Shown: positions 1 through 13,089 of the stretch, one piece after another
How the letters are laid out: every line of letters begins with the position of its first letter
How positions within the stretch are numbered: the first letter of the stretch is position 1
DNA from: Anseranas semipalmata
Taxonomy: Eukaryota > Chordata > Aves > Anseriformes > Anseranatidae
DNA length: 64,000 bases
Assembly (NCBI GenBank): GCA_013399115.1
Contig: VXAA01003919.1
Span: forward strand, 20,406 to 84,405
Direction of reading: 5' to 3'
Translations under genes and position numbers: made by a program
Notes under the pieces: generated by a model
What the model saw: the letters and a program-made list of their open reading frames with translations, nothing else
Told to the model about the DNA's origin: nothing
Databases searched by the model: none

Positions 1-227
1 AGATGGCTTCACAGCTTCCCCTGTATTCTCTTTAGTCTTCCTGGCCTCAGTAGTCATTTCCCTTTTCTACCTGCCTTTCCCCTTCCTGTCCGCCTTATCT
101 CTCTCTTCTGGCCCTGCGCTCCCACGCCATGCTGCTCCCTCACCGCAGCCACCCCATCCCACTTGCCACGGGCACCCCTGTGGCCCCGTGTGCCCCCTGC
201 ACTCACAGCATTGCTTCCGCTTTGCAG

Positions 228-305
228 CTTGAGCTGGCCTTTGCCCGCCTGCAGCGTGAGCGTTGCAAGTGGAGGAGAGTTGAAAAGATGATCAGTGAAA
301 AGCTG
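228..305 (+). other. Candidate orphan exon (26 codons), gene unknown
   Basis: A 78-bp segment is bounded by CGCTTTGCAG on the left and AAGCTG followed by GTGAGT on the right. It is open in phase 0 at both ends and encodes a charged, helix-like peptide (LELAFARLQRERCKWRRVEK and on). Local base composition is more exon-like than its surroundings. I do not recognise the protein. It is on the plus strand, opposite to ITPKB, so it would belong to a nested or neighbouring gene or be a chance match. A 26-codon open stretch flanked by splice-like sites can arise by chance. Confidence 0.3.
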
Positions 306-3300
306 GTGAGTGTCTGCAGCTAAATTTGACAAAATCCTGGAGAAAATAAGGTCAGAAAAGACTTGCAGTCTATTTCCAGATGGAGCATGTGACAGGATCA
401 AAAACCCTTTGTAAGCCTCTGTGATAAAGACTAATGGAAAAAAGGCTGAAGGAAATGGTGACATGATGAGACAGCAAAGAGGCAAACAGTATGTGGGAGT
501 AAGGGGAGGAAAGAGAAAAAGGAAAAAAGGAAACAGGAAAAAACAGGTAGATTCTTAGATGTACTTCACATGCTTTTATAAAAGTTGCACTTCCTTTGAA
601 TTATCTGTACTGGAGATATTTTCAGCCCATCTCCGCTTCCCTTGAAAGATTAATTTAGTGTGCATTCAATTCTCAGATGAGATTGCAAAACATCAAAGAA
701 GCTGCAAGTGTCACTAAAATGTAGGACCAGCCTCGGTTCTGAGATCAAGAACTGTGCATCTTCCCCTTTGACAGCAAAATGGTGTCTCTTGTCCTCTCCC
801 TCCCTCCTCACATATCCCCAGCTCCACATGCCCAACTACCAATAACAGCAAGTTTATTTTTCTTCTAAATGGCATGGAAGGTGTTGCAAAATTACGTAGG
901 ATCCTGATCACATTGAAAGATTAACTCATCTGGCACCCGATCCAATGATACCAAGGGAAAGACTTATGCTTCACCCCTGGGTGCACATCATGTATATCAT
1001 CGAAAAGAAACACTTTGTTTGCTCACAGACATAGTAGTGGTAAATGTAAGTCCCCTTGGCATGAACAACAGCCCTGATCTAGGAAGAGAAACTGCAGTAA
1101 TTTCAAAATTGTTGGCTGTACTTTCACAAAATGTACTCATACCATTTTTTCCATTGATCTGATGACTCTGGTTACTCACAGAGCTTCTCATCTACTTCCT
1201 GTTCTGCTGGAGAGCTGAGCGGCCTTGTTTAAGAAACAGAAAAAAAAATCTGACTTTATTTTGAGGTCATCTGAAATAGCTCTGGTGGATGGTTCCTGGT
1301 TTTGCTCCAAAGTGTATTTATAACTTTACTCCCATGAGAGGGTATGGCAATCTTGACCTGTCCTCTTTCTTGAGATGCCAACACAGTTGTATATGCTGAA
1401 CCCCTACAACACTGCCAACATGTTCCTCAGCTCTGACCACAAACGACCTGCTTTAGGAAGAGATGGAAACTTTAATCTTTGTGCCACATTTTGCTTCTGG
1501 TCTGCCTGTGCTGTGTTTTCTGAAGGATCCCAAACCATACTAGCTGTGAAGGGGATTTTGCAATGTGGGCAGCTCTCCATGGTTTTATGTAAACAGTGTG
1601 CTAGCCCTGCCCATCTGTTTCATGTTATTCTTACTAAAATGTATCCCTGGTATAAGCCCACCAGATTCAGTGGAGCTATGACAGACCTGATTTGGCCAAA
1701 TCTCATTCCAATCTTCCAATATAAATGAAGCAATGCTCTATACTGTCAGTTATTCTCAATAAAATGAGAGAGAAACATAGTTCAAGGACTCAGTAAGCTT
1801 TGTTTGAAGGCCCTGGTTCCTGCAGTAGCAAAAGAAGGCAGCAAAGGACCAGCAGACAGCAGCAAATAAACACTTCACAGTGAGATCAGGTGGAATTGCT
1901 GCTGCTAAATCAGCCACCAAACCTACACCTGGAGTCTCCCTTGCTGTTTCAAAAACCCCAGGATATTTTCAAGATTAGTGGTGAAATCTGTGTCTTTCCA
2001 TTATCCAACATGAAAATTCATATATTTTAGGGGTTTAAACAGCTTAGCAGGTATTTTCAAAGTATTTTGTCTTTGGAGAATTTATTCAAAAAAATTATAA
2101 TGTTAGCTGTGCTGCTCTAACAGATGTTAAGTGCCATCACATTGTTAGTGTTTCCTGGGCCAAAGCTTGTTTCTCAAATCCCCACTCTGTTCAATAAACA
2201 CTGACACCAAGTAAAAACATTCAGTATGTGTGTTGTAATGTGTGTTATATTACAGCTGGCCATGCTGTTTAAACTGACTTGCAGTTTAATTCCCAAGCAA
2301 GTAACTTAATTGCACAGTATATGGAAAATGTTGCTGTTATACAAGCCTATGTTTTCTGACAAGAGCCAGTAAAGCTGCTTTCCTCACTTAATCTTATACC
2401 CTGGAAATATTCTAATTCCGTTTATTAGGCTAATAGTAGTTTTGCTTAGTTTTCCAGAGGCAGCTGCTTTCCAGAAGAACGTCTATGTTGTTTGCAATCT
2501 TTAAAACTGCCTTTGTGGTGCAATGTCACTGAAGTTAACCCTGCAGATGGGGCACCCGAGAAAAGTGTGCCCACCGACTGGAAGAGGGATACAGCCAGCA
2601 TCGATGCATTTGCTTTGGGGATTATTCCCTTTAAACGTGTACCAGCTCAAAGGATGCACTAAAAAGAAAAACATCCTTGCCTCATTCCCCTTGGGGAAAA
2701 AAAAAGATGCATACCTATCAGCTGGAAAGGAAAAGAAAAAAAGTAAACACTGTGGTATCTTAATTCAAGAGACAAGCTGGAGAATGTCAGTGTACCTGAT
2801 GAGACCAGGTTAAAATCCAAACACCCTTAGAGCTGCTAGAGAACAGAGCACTTGGCATCACTTCAGGACCTTTGCACCATTCAATTACAAGGTAGTTTAG
2901 GATGGCTAAACAACCTTGCCTGGCATTTTCTGAGCACTGTCGGAGCCTAATATTTCTTGTAAAAAGATCTGTACAGTCTTCGATAGATCTTTGTCTAAAT
3001 GCAATTGTTTAGTTGAAAAGTTGAGATTTTTGCTAAAATCTCACAATCTGCACTGACGTTCTGGCTTGCAGGCTTTGCACTGCTTTCCCATTTTTAACAC
3101 AGTCAGAGCTGTTTTCCAATCTCCTGACAGCTGCTTTTGTCAAAGATCTCTGAATCTCCTTTATCTGTAGAAAAAGTGCTTAGTTGTCAAATTGTATTTT
3201 ATATAAAATTCAACAGGGAAGCAATGTGGACCCCCAAGTGCAGTTTGCATTGTCTTTGTTCTCCAGTAACCCCTTTTATCTTTGTCTAAGCTCCCACCTC

Positions 3301-6300
3301 CCAGTTTTGCCTTGGAGATGATTCTCAATTTCCACGGAGATGTAAGAGTCGAATGCCACCCGCTATCCTAGGCTCGTGACACATGTACAAACAGGAAGGC
3401 AGATTCTGCTCTACTTGTGTATGGGCTTTTTGTTTCATCTGGGGCAGGGAAGGCAAGCTGGCTTTCTCAGTTTGTTACAGGAAAGCAGAATCAGCTTATA
3501 CGCTCTGCCCTTCTGGCCTTTTTTCCATTCAACAGATTTCTCGACTGAGGGAAGAAGCTATTTCAATAGTGCATTTGCCCACTCTTGCAGCTTTACTGTG
3601 AGACCTGCCTTGTTTTCACAGCCCCCAGCTCTTGCAGTCAGGTGGCTGAGACTCCAAGCTTTCATTTTTAAAAAGAAAGCACATTTCTAGCCTTCTAGCT
3701 GGGGGAGGAGAGACTGTAAAATTGCCCCAAGTATAAGTAAAGGCATAGAAATTAGAAAAACAAACAGACACAGAACTTCCCCAGGCCCATCCCACCAAAA
3801 AAAAAGTTTAGTGTTTTTCAAGGCAATCTTCATTATTTGGAGGAGACCTTGAGTTGCTAATAGTAAATGCATGATTGAGAGGCTACAGACCTGTTATACA
3901 CAGGCTGACCTTGAGTCATTGTCCCACTGCAGGCACTAATTGCCCACCATCACTAGGGAAACCACAGCTACTGCAATCCAGCTCCCATCCCTGCACAGCC
4001 CACTCCTCCTCCACTTGGCTCCACTCAGCCACCACCAGTCCCCTGCGCAATCCATAAGATCCACCCTTCAGTAACGTTAAAATTACAGCAGGACAGAAAA
4101 CAGCTTACAAATCTTCCTACTGCAGGTAAAACAAAGGATTTTCCCAAAAGTGGAAAAGGTATTTCCTATAGCTCCTGACCAAGAGAAGCTGCTGCTAAAA
4201 AGTTTGCTGTCCTGCACCAAAGCATCTGTTTTGTGCCCAAACCCTCCCAAGGCAAGGGGGTCAAAAGACAGTCAAGGTAAATCTCTGCAAAGGCAGCTCA
4301 ACTCCAGACACCAAGTGATTGATCTCTGTGGAGGAAACAGCACAAAATGTCCTGATAATACAGAGAATACAGCAAGGGACAGAAAACTTGGTGATGGCTT
4401 ATATATAGAAAATGTGCCTGTTCCTTCCCTTCTGTCTGGGGAAACTGTGCTGCACATTTTGGCTGCAGCAAAGCATCTGCTAGCTGTTTGTTTGCTTCCC
4501 TTTAATAAATCAGTTGAATGAGCCCAGTGTGACTGTTGGAGGAGTGAAAGTCTGCCATTCAGCTGTGTGCAAACTCTGGCTTTTCTGAAGATTTCTAGAT
4601 CAGATTTCAGGGCCCCATGAGTTTGAGTTGTTTTTCTAACTGAGGTTCCACATTGCATCTTCTGGAGAAGCTGCCAGTTATCTACAAAACCTACAGCTCT
4701 TATTCATTTGATACCACAAGTTTCAGTTTGAATCACAGCAGTGTGGTTGACTTCAGATTATAGTAAAGCCCTTGCTCCATGGCATTACACTTAAGGGTTG
4801 GCCAGCACGGGAGCTGGACAGAGCATGACTTTCTTTACACCAGAGCTCAACCAAAAAACTGGGGGAGAGGAGATGTTCAGGTCAAGCTGAACACAAATGA
4901 AATTGTGGGGCTGTGGAAGCAAAACTCTGAAATGTCTCATTTTGAACCATTTGGTGGTGTTTCATTTTGGATTATGTAATTTCTAAAAACCCTGCCCCTT
5001 CTTTTTTGAATGTGTTTTAATGTTGAGGTCAACTTTTAAGTGAAAAATGCCATTTTGAATCATATCTACATTTCAAAACTTTGCACAACATAAACAAACC
5101 ATTCCCAAAATGAAACAGTTCATCTGAAAGTGTCGGAATGACACACATTACTATTTTTAACATCCCTCCCTCTTCCCCCACCTCTGTATTTTTTTTTCTA
5201 GACCAGAAAGTATTCAGGAAATGTATTTGAATTTGTGAATCATTTTGACTCCCCCACCCCCTTGACATACGCTGGAAAATTTACTCTTTGCCAAAAAACT
5301 ATTCTTCCAGCTCCAGCCAGCTCCTACAATCTTCTGTCCTGCCAGGGTTTTTCTGGACAGGACTGGTGGTCTAGCTGTCTTGGGGACACACTATAGATGC
5401 TCCAGGGGTACAAGCAGGTCAGGAGGGCAAACTACAGCATCTCTCCAGGCAGCTACAGGCTCTGTGATGCAGAGCAACCCTACTCTCCATGTTGCTGCCT
5501 GAAAAAGCCCTGAGCCACCCTCTCCTGAGGCCAAACAGGGAGCTGACCTCTGACAGAAGCCACCACACAGAGAGAGTTCCTCAATGAGGCTGCGCTGGCT
5601 TCCGGACAGTGGGGGAGAGTGTAGAGTTTTGGTTCTCTTGGAAAAATGTTAAACTCAACATCAGGCCTCTGAGGGTGAAAGGGGTGTGCTGTGGGGGCTT
5701 GGAGCTGCTTCCATGCAAGTTTATAGAAATTTTGGCTTTGACAGAAACATGACTGCACTGAGGCTTGCAATGCAATACAGAGGCTTAATTCTTCACAGCC
5801 TGGTGATTTGTAGAACAATTTATGCCTTTGCAATGTGAGTGTAAATATTACTGCTCTCATTTATGACTGTTTTGCTCCTACCCTGAAACTTTTAGCAAGT
5901 AGAAAATTTGGATCTCTCTCTCTCTCTCAGTCCTCACATCAAACCTATCTGTAAGCCTTGCAGCTTTTTCAGGATAACATCCCTAACAGAGTCTTTCCAA
6001 CTTACCCACCTAACTAAAATTCACCTTCAGGGCTCATCATCTCATATCTCAATTTCACATTTTAATATTACTCTGCAGACTTGCTCTGCAAAGATCCATC
6101 AAAGCCATTGCTGAAAGATGGCTTTCTGAATCTGTCATCTGGTCCCTTTGCAGCTCTCTCAGCCTCTCCACCTTGACTCCTTCCCCCTAGGTGCATCAGA
6201 TCTCAGCTACTCAGCTTTTCTTTCCAAATGTGATTTATTCTATTCCCATCACTTATTTCAGTGCTGAAAGATCAGCCTATATTAAACAGGCACCTCTGTG

Positions 6301-9300
6301 TTTTCTCCCCTTCTGGGAAGGGTTCCCATCCACAAGAACAAACCTGGCATGTGGAACAGTTTTTAGGCTAGCCAAAAGCTCAAAGACCCAGTACCAGAGC
6401 TGGTCGGGCTGTACAATACAGGAATGGACAAAAACAGCACAGGTGACAGTATGCTACCTCTGCATTTCCCTCATCACTGGCCTGGCATGCCTGGTCAATG
6501 TTACAGACACTTCTGATGACGCAGATTCCCATGCTGTCTTCCTCAGCTCTGAAAAGCCATTCCAGCAACAGAGAGTAACATGAGAAAACAGAGATCTGAG
6601 GAGAGAGGCCAAGCCTTTTCTCCTCAAGATGAGATGTAGATGAGGTGCTGCTAGCAGTGAAGGAGCAGAGCTATAGCCATTTGTTTTAACCTCCTGTGCA
6701 AGAAGGCTTCCACAAGAGCCAGATGACATTAGCTGTACCCTCCTCTGAGAGAGGGTCTAGTTCAGTTTGGAGCTTATTTTCTACCCCTTTATCTTGAATG
6801 TATGAGCTTTAAGCAGATTTTTTTTTTTTTTTTTAGTGGTGGCACATCTATCTCAAAAACTGCAATATACACTCTGTGTGAAGGTGGTAGCATGACACCT
6901 GATGAGGTAATTCTTTGGGCTTTGCAAAAAGATCAAGGTTAGATCTCATTTTGCTAAAGTACGTAAGGAAAATGCAAGATTTGTCAGGCAGAGAGGGATA
7001 AACTGGACTGGGAACATTGCATATATAAATTCCTAGGAGAACATTAAAACAATGGAGCTGGGAGAGCACACTTGTCAGGGTTTTTTCAAACAATCGGTTT
7101 CACATATACTGCACATCCTTTTAAAATACAACAGTAATGCAGGTGGATAGCGATAAGATACAGTTCCAAAATCTCATTCCTTTGTTTCCTTTATGGACAC
7201 CCTCACTTCCACCTCGGTAAGACATTCCTACCATGAAAGTGCAGGATGAAGGGCTGTCAGCTCTCAGCTAATACAGCTTTGAAGAGATAATAAACAACCT
7301 TTTTTTCTGAAGCTGCTTGACAATTATATTTCTGAGTGCCAACTACTTACACGACCACATGCCCTGCTTTCAAGACGTATCTATTAGAGGCAGCTGAGAC
7401 TGCTCTAAGCAGCAGGAATGAGCATGGGGGAGGCTGCATGGAATGCATCTGTAGTGGTAGTGTGGTAGTAGTCACCTCACGAGTGCATGAGGTGGTAGGA
7501 CTCAGAGGCCAGTGTGGTGCTAATAAGCTGTGCCCAGCTCTCCTCTGCCTGGTGCTGCCGTGAGAGGCACCAGCACCTCTGCCTGCACCCTATATCAACA
7601 GCCACTACCTGGGCAGTGCACACTTGCTGTTATCCCACACTCCCATCTGCAACAGCTCCCATAGATGGAAATGCTACCCCAGGGCCCTTCATGGTCACTT
7701 TGTGTGAGTACTGAGGACAGCAGGAGGTCATGAGGAGATGCTGAATGGGCCTCAGTGGAGATAAGCTGTTGTTATACAGGCATGGATAAAAAAAAAAAAA
7801 AAAGAGAGAGAGAAATTGGGTTCTATTTCAGAGTTCAAAGAAATATTTGAACCTATAGGGTCTTATTCAGGCTCATCTCTAATCATATCCTGGGCTCAAC
7901 CTTTTAAACCAGTTCTGTAGTCCCCAGTAAGGGTCACTTTGCAGTTGTTATTTGAGTTCCTTGCCAATCTGTTGTTGGATTTTCCACGTGACATTATTAA
8001 GGGATTAAGTTGTTTGTCTCATCATCTTTTATCTGTCCTGTTGAATTTCCTACAAACAGACTTTAGCCAGACCAGAGCAGATAGAAGGGAAAAAAATCAC
8101 TTTCAAGATACAGTCATGGTTCAGGATTTGTCCTTATTGTTTAAATTTATTACTTTGGATATGTAAACTTTGCTGACTCCTTAAATCTGGAATGTATTAA
8201 AGAAAGCATTAGGCATTACAACATGTTATTGTATTATACTGTCCTGATTCAGCTACAGCTGTGGAAGAAATATATAACAGGAGATCCTGCAGAGTTAATA
8301 CATTTTAGACTCAGATCATCAATTGACATGGAGAAGACAAAAACAAATGTAACTGAGCCTGGAAAGAATGTTGCTAAAACTGGTCAAACACTTAATGTGA
8401 GTAGCCAGGGAGTGCAATAACTTTGCCTGTAATTTAACAAAACCCACCCACATAAAACATACCAAGAGAGATTGCAGATTGGACTCGATCTGCAGTCAGC
8501 CAAAAAAGCAACCTGCCTTTTTCTCCCTTCCTGCAGATGCAGGTTTGAATGGTCCCTGCAGAGTGTTAAATATATATTACCCATAATAGCAACCATACTA
8601 CATTTGGACGTGTTGTTAATTCTCCCCTGGCTTCTCTGTGCCTTGCTTGTAGTGGGAGGAAGCCCTGGATACTATGGCGGCCGGCAGTGATTCCTACGAT
8701 CCACATGGCGAGAAGGAGCCTGCTCACTGCCCGCTAACCTCCACCCACTGGGGCTTGGCTCTTTTAAGGGGCACACACAGGCTCCCTCGACCACTGTACT
8801 TAAGTACCCATTTAGTAAAAATGTTTTGAAAACATTTAGCTCAAAAAGATAAAAGCTATTCTTACAACTCCCCAAAACACATTGTCAAAGTATGGCTGCA
8901 CTGAATGAGGCTTAGCAGTGAGCTGAAGATAAGGCTACGTTCCTGCCCTTTTAGTGAGCAGCAGGGAATGGAGACTTTAGCAAGGAACAAGAAAAAAAAA
9001 AAACGCTCAACCTTAAAAATCACCCTGCACATCTCTTGTTTATAACACTCCTGTCCCCAGAGGCTGTGTACATCGATGGACAAAACCTGTGTGGGGACTG
9101 TTTCTCTGTTTCATTAATTCAATTTCACATTGGACTCACTGCAAGATGTAACTGGATACATGCAGGGGAGAGCAAAGGGAAAAATGATAAAGGACCAGAT
9201 CTTCAGCATACTCCTGCTGGCTTCAGCGGAGCTAGAACAGCTTTTATCAGTATTTTATCTGACCCTAACAAAAGGAGCAAATTGTTTAGCAAAGGAAGAG

Positions 9301-12300
9301 GGTTCTTTGATTCTATCTTGCTGCAGATGAATTGCCCAAGCAAGAGCAAAGGGACAGGAAGCGAAGGGGGAGGAGGAGGTAATGCTGAAGGTAGGTGCTG
9401 CCGTTGTTCAGCCCTCTGCTAACCTCCATTGCTGCCACATTTCTGCCTTCTCCCTGGCATTACAATTCTACCAAGAAGTTATGCTGTGTATTCCTAGTGT
9501 TGATATATTGCTCTTCATTCAGGCAAGGCCCAAAGCATTCAGTTGAAGGGAGTTTTGTGACAATAAAGAATGCAGGATAAGATCCCCCCTCTGCTTCACA
9601 GTCTGAGTCATGTTTTCCAAAATGCCAGGTACAAGACTTAAAGCCAAGGATGAAAACCCACAAGCCAACAATGAAACCCACATCAATTCAATGAGGCCCA
9701 CAACACAGGAACTGCAGGCGCTGACCTCTCTGCAAACCAAATGTGTGAAGCAAACAGTGAGGAGAATCTGATCCTGCACTTTGAACCAAACCTCATTAAA
9801 ATGTCTGTCAGCATGACGCTTCAGAGCCCATATATGTCTTTCTGGGGGATGAGGGATGCTTTACTATTACTTAAGAACCGCAACAGTGCTGAATGCTAAT
9901 GCAGTTCCTGTTGTGTACTGCTGATCAGATGTACTGTACTGCAAGTAGTTTTAAGTGCTAAGCACTTACTGTTTTACCCTCTAGTTCTCCTCCCAGAAGC
10001 AATCCTCGTGTTTTGGCTAACAATGTATCATAGATCTGAAAGGAAGAATTGAATTCCTTCTACCAGGCTACGCCCTTCTACACTTCATTAATGAAAAAAA
10101 TGTTCTTTACTATAAACAAACAAACAAACAAAACAAAAACAAACAAAACAAAACACTTCTTTACTTCTCTCTTCTCATAGTTGAAACGTATGATAACATT
10201 GAAATAAATATCATGAGAGGATAAAGGTTAATATGGGTCTTAGCAGCCTGCAGCTGCTTCAGACTTTGATATTGCTGTTCAATGAGAAACTACAGGCCAG
10301 AAAACTCCAGCAGTGTGACTCTGCAGTCACCACAACCCACAGCTCACTGCAGCAGAGAAGGTCTCCACAGGCACAAAGTCGTGACAGAAGCTCTGCAGTG
10401 CTGAACTCCCACCATTGCTGGGAAAGAAGAAGCTGTAATCTGCATTTTCCAAAAGCATCCACTAAATTTGAGTGCAGACTGCAACTTGCAGCTGGAGACC
10501 CTGAGTTTCTAAACATACCCACACCAACTTGTGCTGAAAGGCACTGCTGGGTGATTATCCCCATTACAGAGCAAATCACACATTTTGCTGCCTAAACACT
10601 CAATGAAGAGCCGAATCATAGGCACTTTCTTCTGAAGCTGATAGACCTTAGTCTGGAGCAGGTTTCTGAAGTACTTACAACTACTGTACATGACCTGGAT
10701 TTTTACGTGTATGAATATGAATGAAATTCTGATAAATGTTACAGAAGACATTTATGTATAATTTAGGAACAGGTTCCTGTCTTAAGCACACTCCTTGGCT
10801 AATCCTAAAGATACCATCAGACTGAATAGAAAAGAAAGGTACCATAGAAAGGGACTTATCCTGAGGAGATATCCAACAAAGCTGAGCATGATGAATTCTG
10901 TAAAAAGGCCACTCCAAGTGACCCAGCAGGTATGGAAGCCTACATTGCCCTAAAAGTCACATTTGAGAACAGGGATTAGGCTGCTAAGTTACTTGGTGAT
11001 TTGCAAATGTTAACATTTAGTTTTCACCGTCTGTTAAATATTAACATGTCTTTCTTAGAAAGCTTGGCTGGGCTTCATTGGATGAAAGCAGGTCAAATTT
11101 ACTGCACAAATTTACCTAATGGTATAAACAAAAATAATCTCTAACAATTACAGAAGACTGATCTTAGCTGAAGTGACATTTAACATCATACATAGATGCC
11201 ATTATTTCTCTAGTGAGTTAGAACAGATTTACATGTAAAGAAAACATTAGTTCAGCACTGGCTTTCAGTCTTTGCATGGCATGCAGGAGTTCAGTGCCGC
11301 AGTAATAGTTTCTTCACATGCAAATTTTTCCTAACACATTATAGAAATAATATGGAAAAGATGAGACAGGTGCTGACTATGGTTTGATTGTTTTTTGTCT
11401 TTGCAAGGCTCTAAAAAGTTAAAGACAAAACTGTAAAGTTTCCACCAATCTGGGAACTTAATTCTGTGGACATTCAGCTTAACACCCTAAGTGTCCAAAC
11501 AGCAAAGCTCCTGACGTCCTGTGATTCCCATCAGAAGAGGAGGACAAGTGGCTGTTTCCAGAGCTGGAGACCCTAAGGATGATAAACATAATGCTTGTTC
11601 TTGTTTGTTCTTCTTGCACCTCAGAAATGTTTTGGTCTTTTTTCCATTTTTTATGAATTCTTTTAGTGTGAAATTGTTTTAAAAACAAAATGTGCAAGAG
11701 ACATCAGCTGTGCTAGCAAGCAAAGCATCTGCTATGCGCCATGTCATTCCTGTGCTGTCAATCATGGAGAATGTTAGCAGAAAGAAACCCTTCCCAATGA
11801 GCTTGAAAGTGTTGATGAAAATGGATCTGAAATAGCACTGCTCATCTCCCATTGGGTTATGGCAGCATCTTCACTTAGCCTCTGTGGGTGGGAGCCCATA
11901 AAAAAGCTGCTTATATGCCAAGAAGGCCACATGAGTAGGTAGAAGATAAGCTACCAAAGAGAGAGCATTGCTTTGTGAATTCCCAAGAGCGCACAGACTC
12001 AGTCTAAGAACAGCCTGAATCTCTGCCCAACCTGCTGGGCACTGGGGGGTCCTGATCTTGTCCCAGCAGCCAAAACATGCTGTGTCATCGGGTCTGCTGG
12101 ATGTGGTGCTCTAAGCACGGAAACACAGAGGTGCCCGCCTCATTCTCCTCTTTCTCTGAGTCTTCCTACAGCAGGGCTGAAAAAGGCTCCATCCTTTGGC
12201 ACCTTACCCAGTGGGCTAAGCATCTTCCCCGGGCAGCTGCAGTGCCATGCATACTACTTAATAGTACACATTACTAGAGTAAGAATCGCTCTTCATAGCT

Positions 12301-13089
12301 AGCAAGCAGGGCCCTAGTATGCTAGACATTGTATCGATACTATATTGGTGGCTCATCAGCTTAGGAGCTTTGAATACAAACATGGTGGGAGGAAGGGCCA
12401 AACTATGTAAACACACTGAGCATAAAACATATATTCACAGGGCTTGCATGCATAACCATAGCCATGTGGTCATGGTTTCTGTTACACAGAGACTTCCTGA
12501 TCAGAGTGACAGCTAGGAAAGGGAATGAAAGCGTATTTAATTTGATAGATCTTTATAGGAACAAACCAGGAGTGTTGTTGTCAGCTTACACCTTGGAACA
12601 TCTCAAAGAGAAATAAGCAAGGGTCCCACAGGCCCTTGGCTGACTCTAACCCTATCTAAACTTGGCTCTTTTCAGAAATACATTACAGCCATTGCAAGTC
12701 AAACAAATAAATCAATAAAAAAATCACCTGTCAGCAGCAATGCCATTAGCATTTTCCAAATGCTCTTGTCATTTTGCACATGTTAATGGAAGTCTCTTAT
12801 CCTAAGCAAGCTGTTCTGCCTGTTGAAAGGAACAGAGGTTTCACAACATACTGGGAGAACCTTGATTACTGTTCAGCATATATCCTTGCGTTTCCACAGC
12901 AGCTGTGGGAAAGCCAGGAAGAGGAACACTGTAGTATCTTGCACTATTTTTCCAGGAGTTTTTTTTTTTTTTCCCCTTCACATGTCATTTTTATATAGTA
13001 CATATTTGCAAAATTTCTGCACTTCTTTTGACTCCTCTTTTGCTTTGTTTCTAGTTGCTGAGGAACAGAAAAACTAGGGGATTTAGGAG
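306..13089. other. Non-coding stretch, probably ITPKB intron 2
   Basis: This AT-rich stretch has only short, unrecognised open frames on both strands (the longest, such as 1375-1728 and 4150-4521, look like chance). I saw no CR1 copy, tRNA or conserved exon here. It holds simple repeats: a TC run at 5913-5928, a T run near 6819-6834, an A/GA run at 7789-7813 and AAAC repeats at 10114-10154. Assignment to ITPKB intron 2 is inferred because the next ITPKB exon would lie in this direction. A short exon of under 60 codons could have been missed by eye. Confidence 0.5.
10114..10154. repeat. AAAC-type simple repeat
   Basis: An imperfect run of AAAC/AAAAC units, about 41 bp long. Confidence 0.9.

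Noticed and set aside
4150..4521. 123-codon open frame in the left region
   Set aside because: It overlaps a similar-size frame on the other strand and has no recognisable motif.
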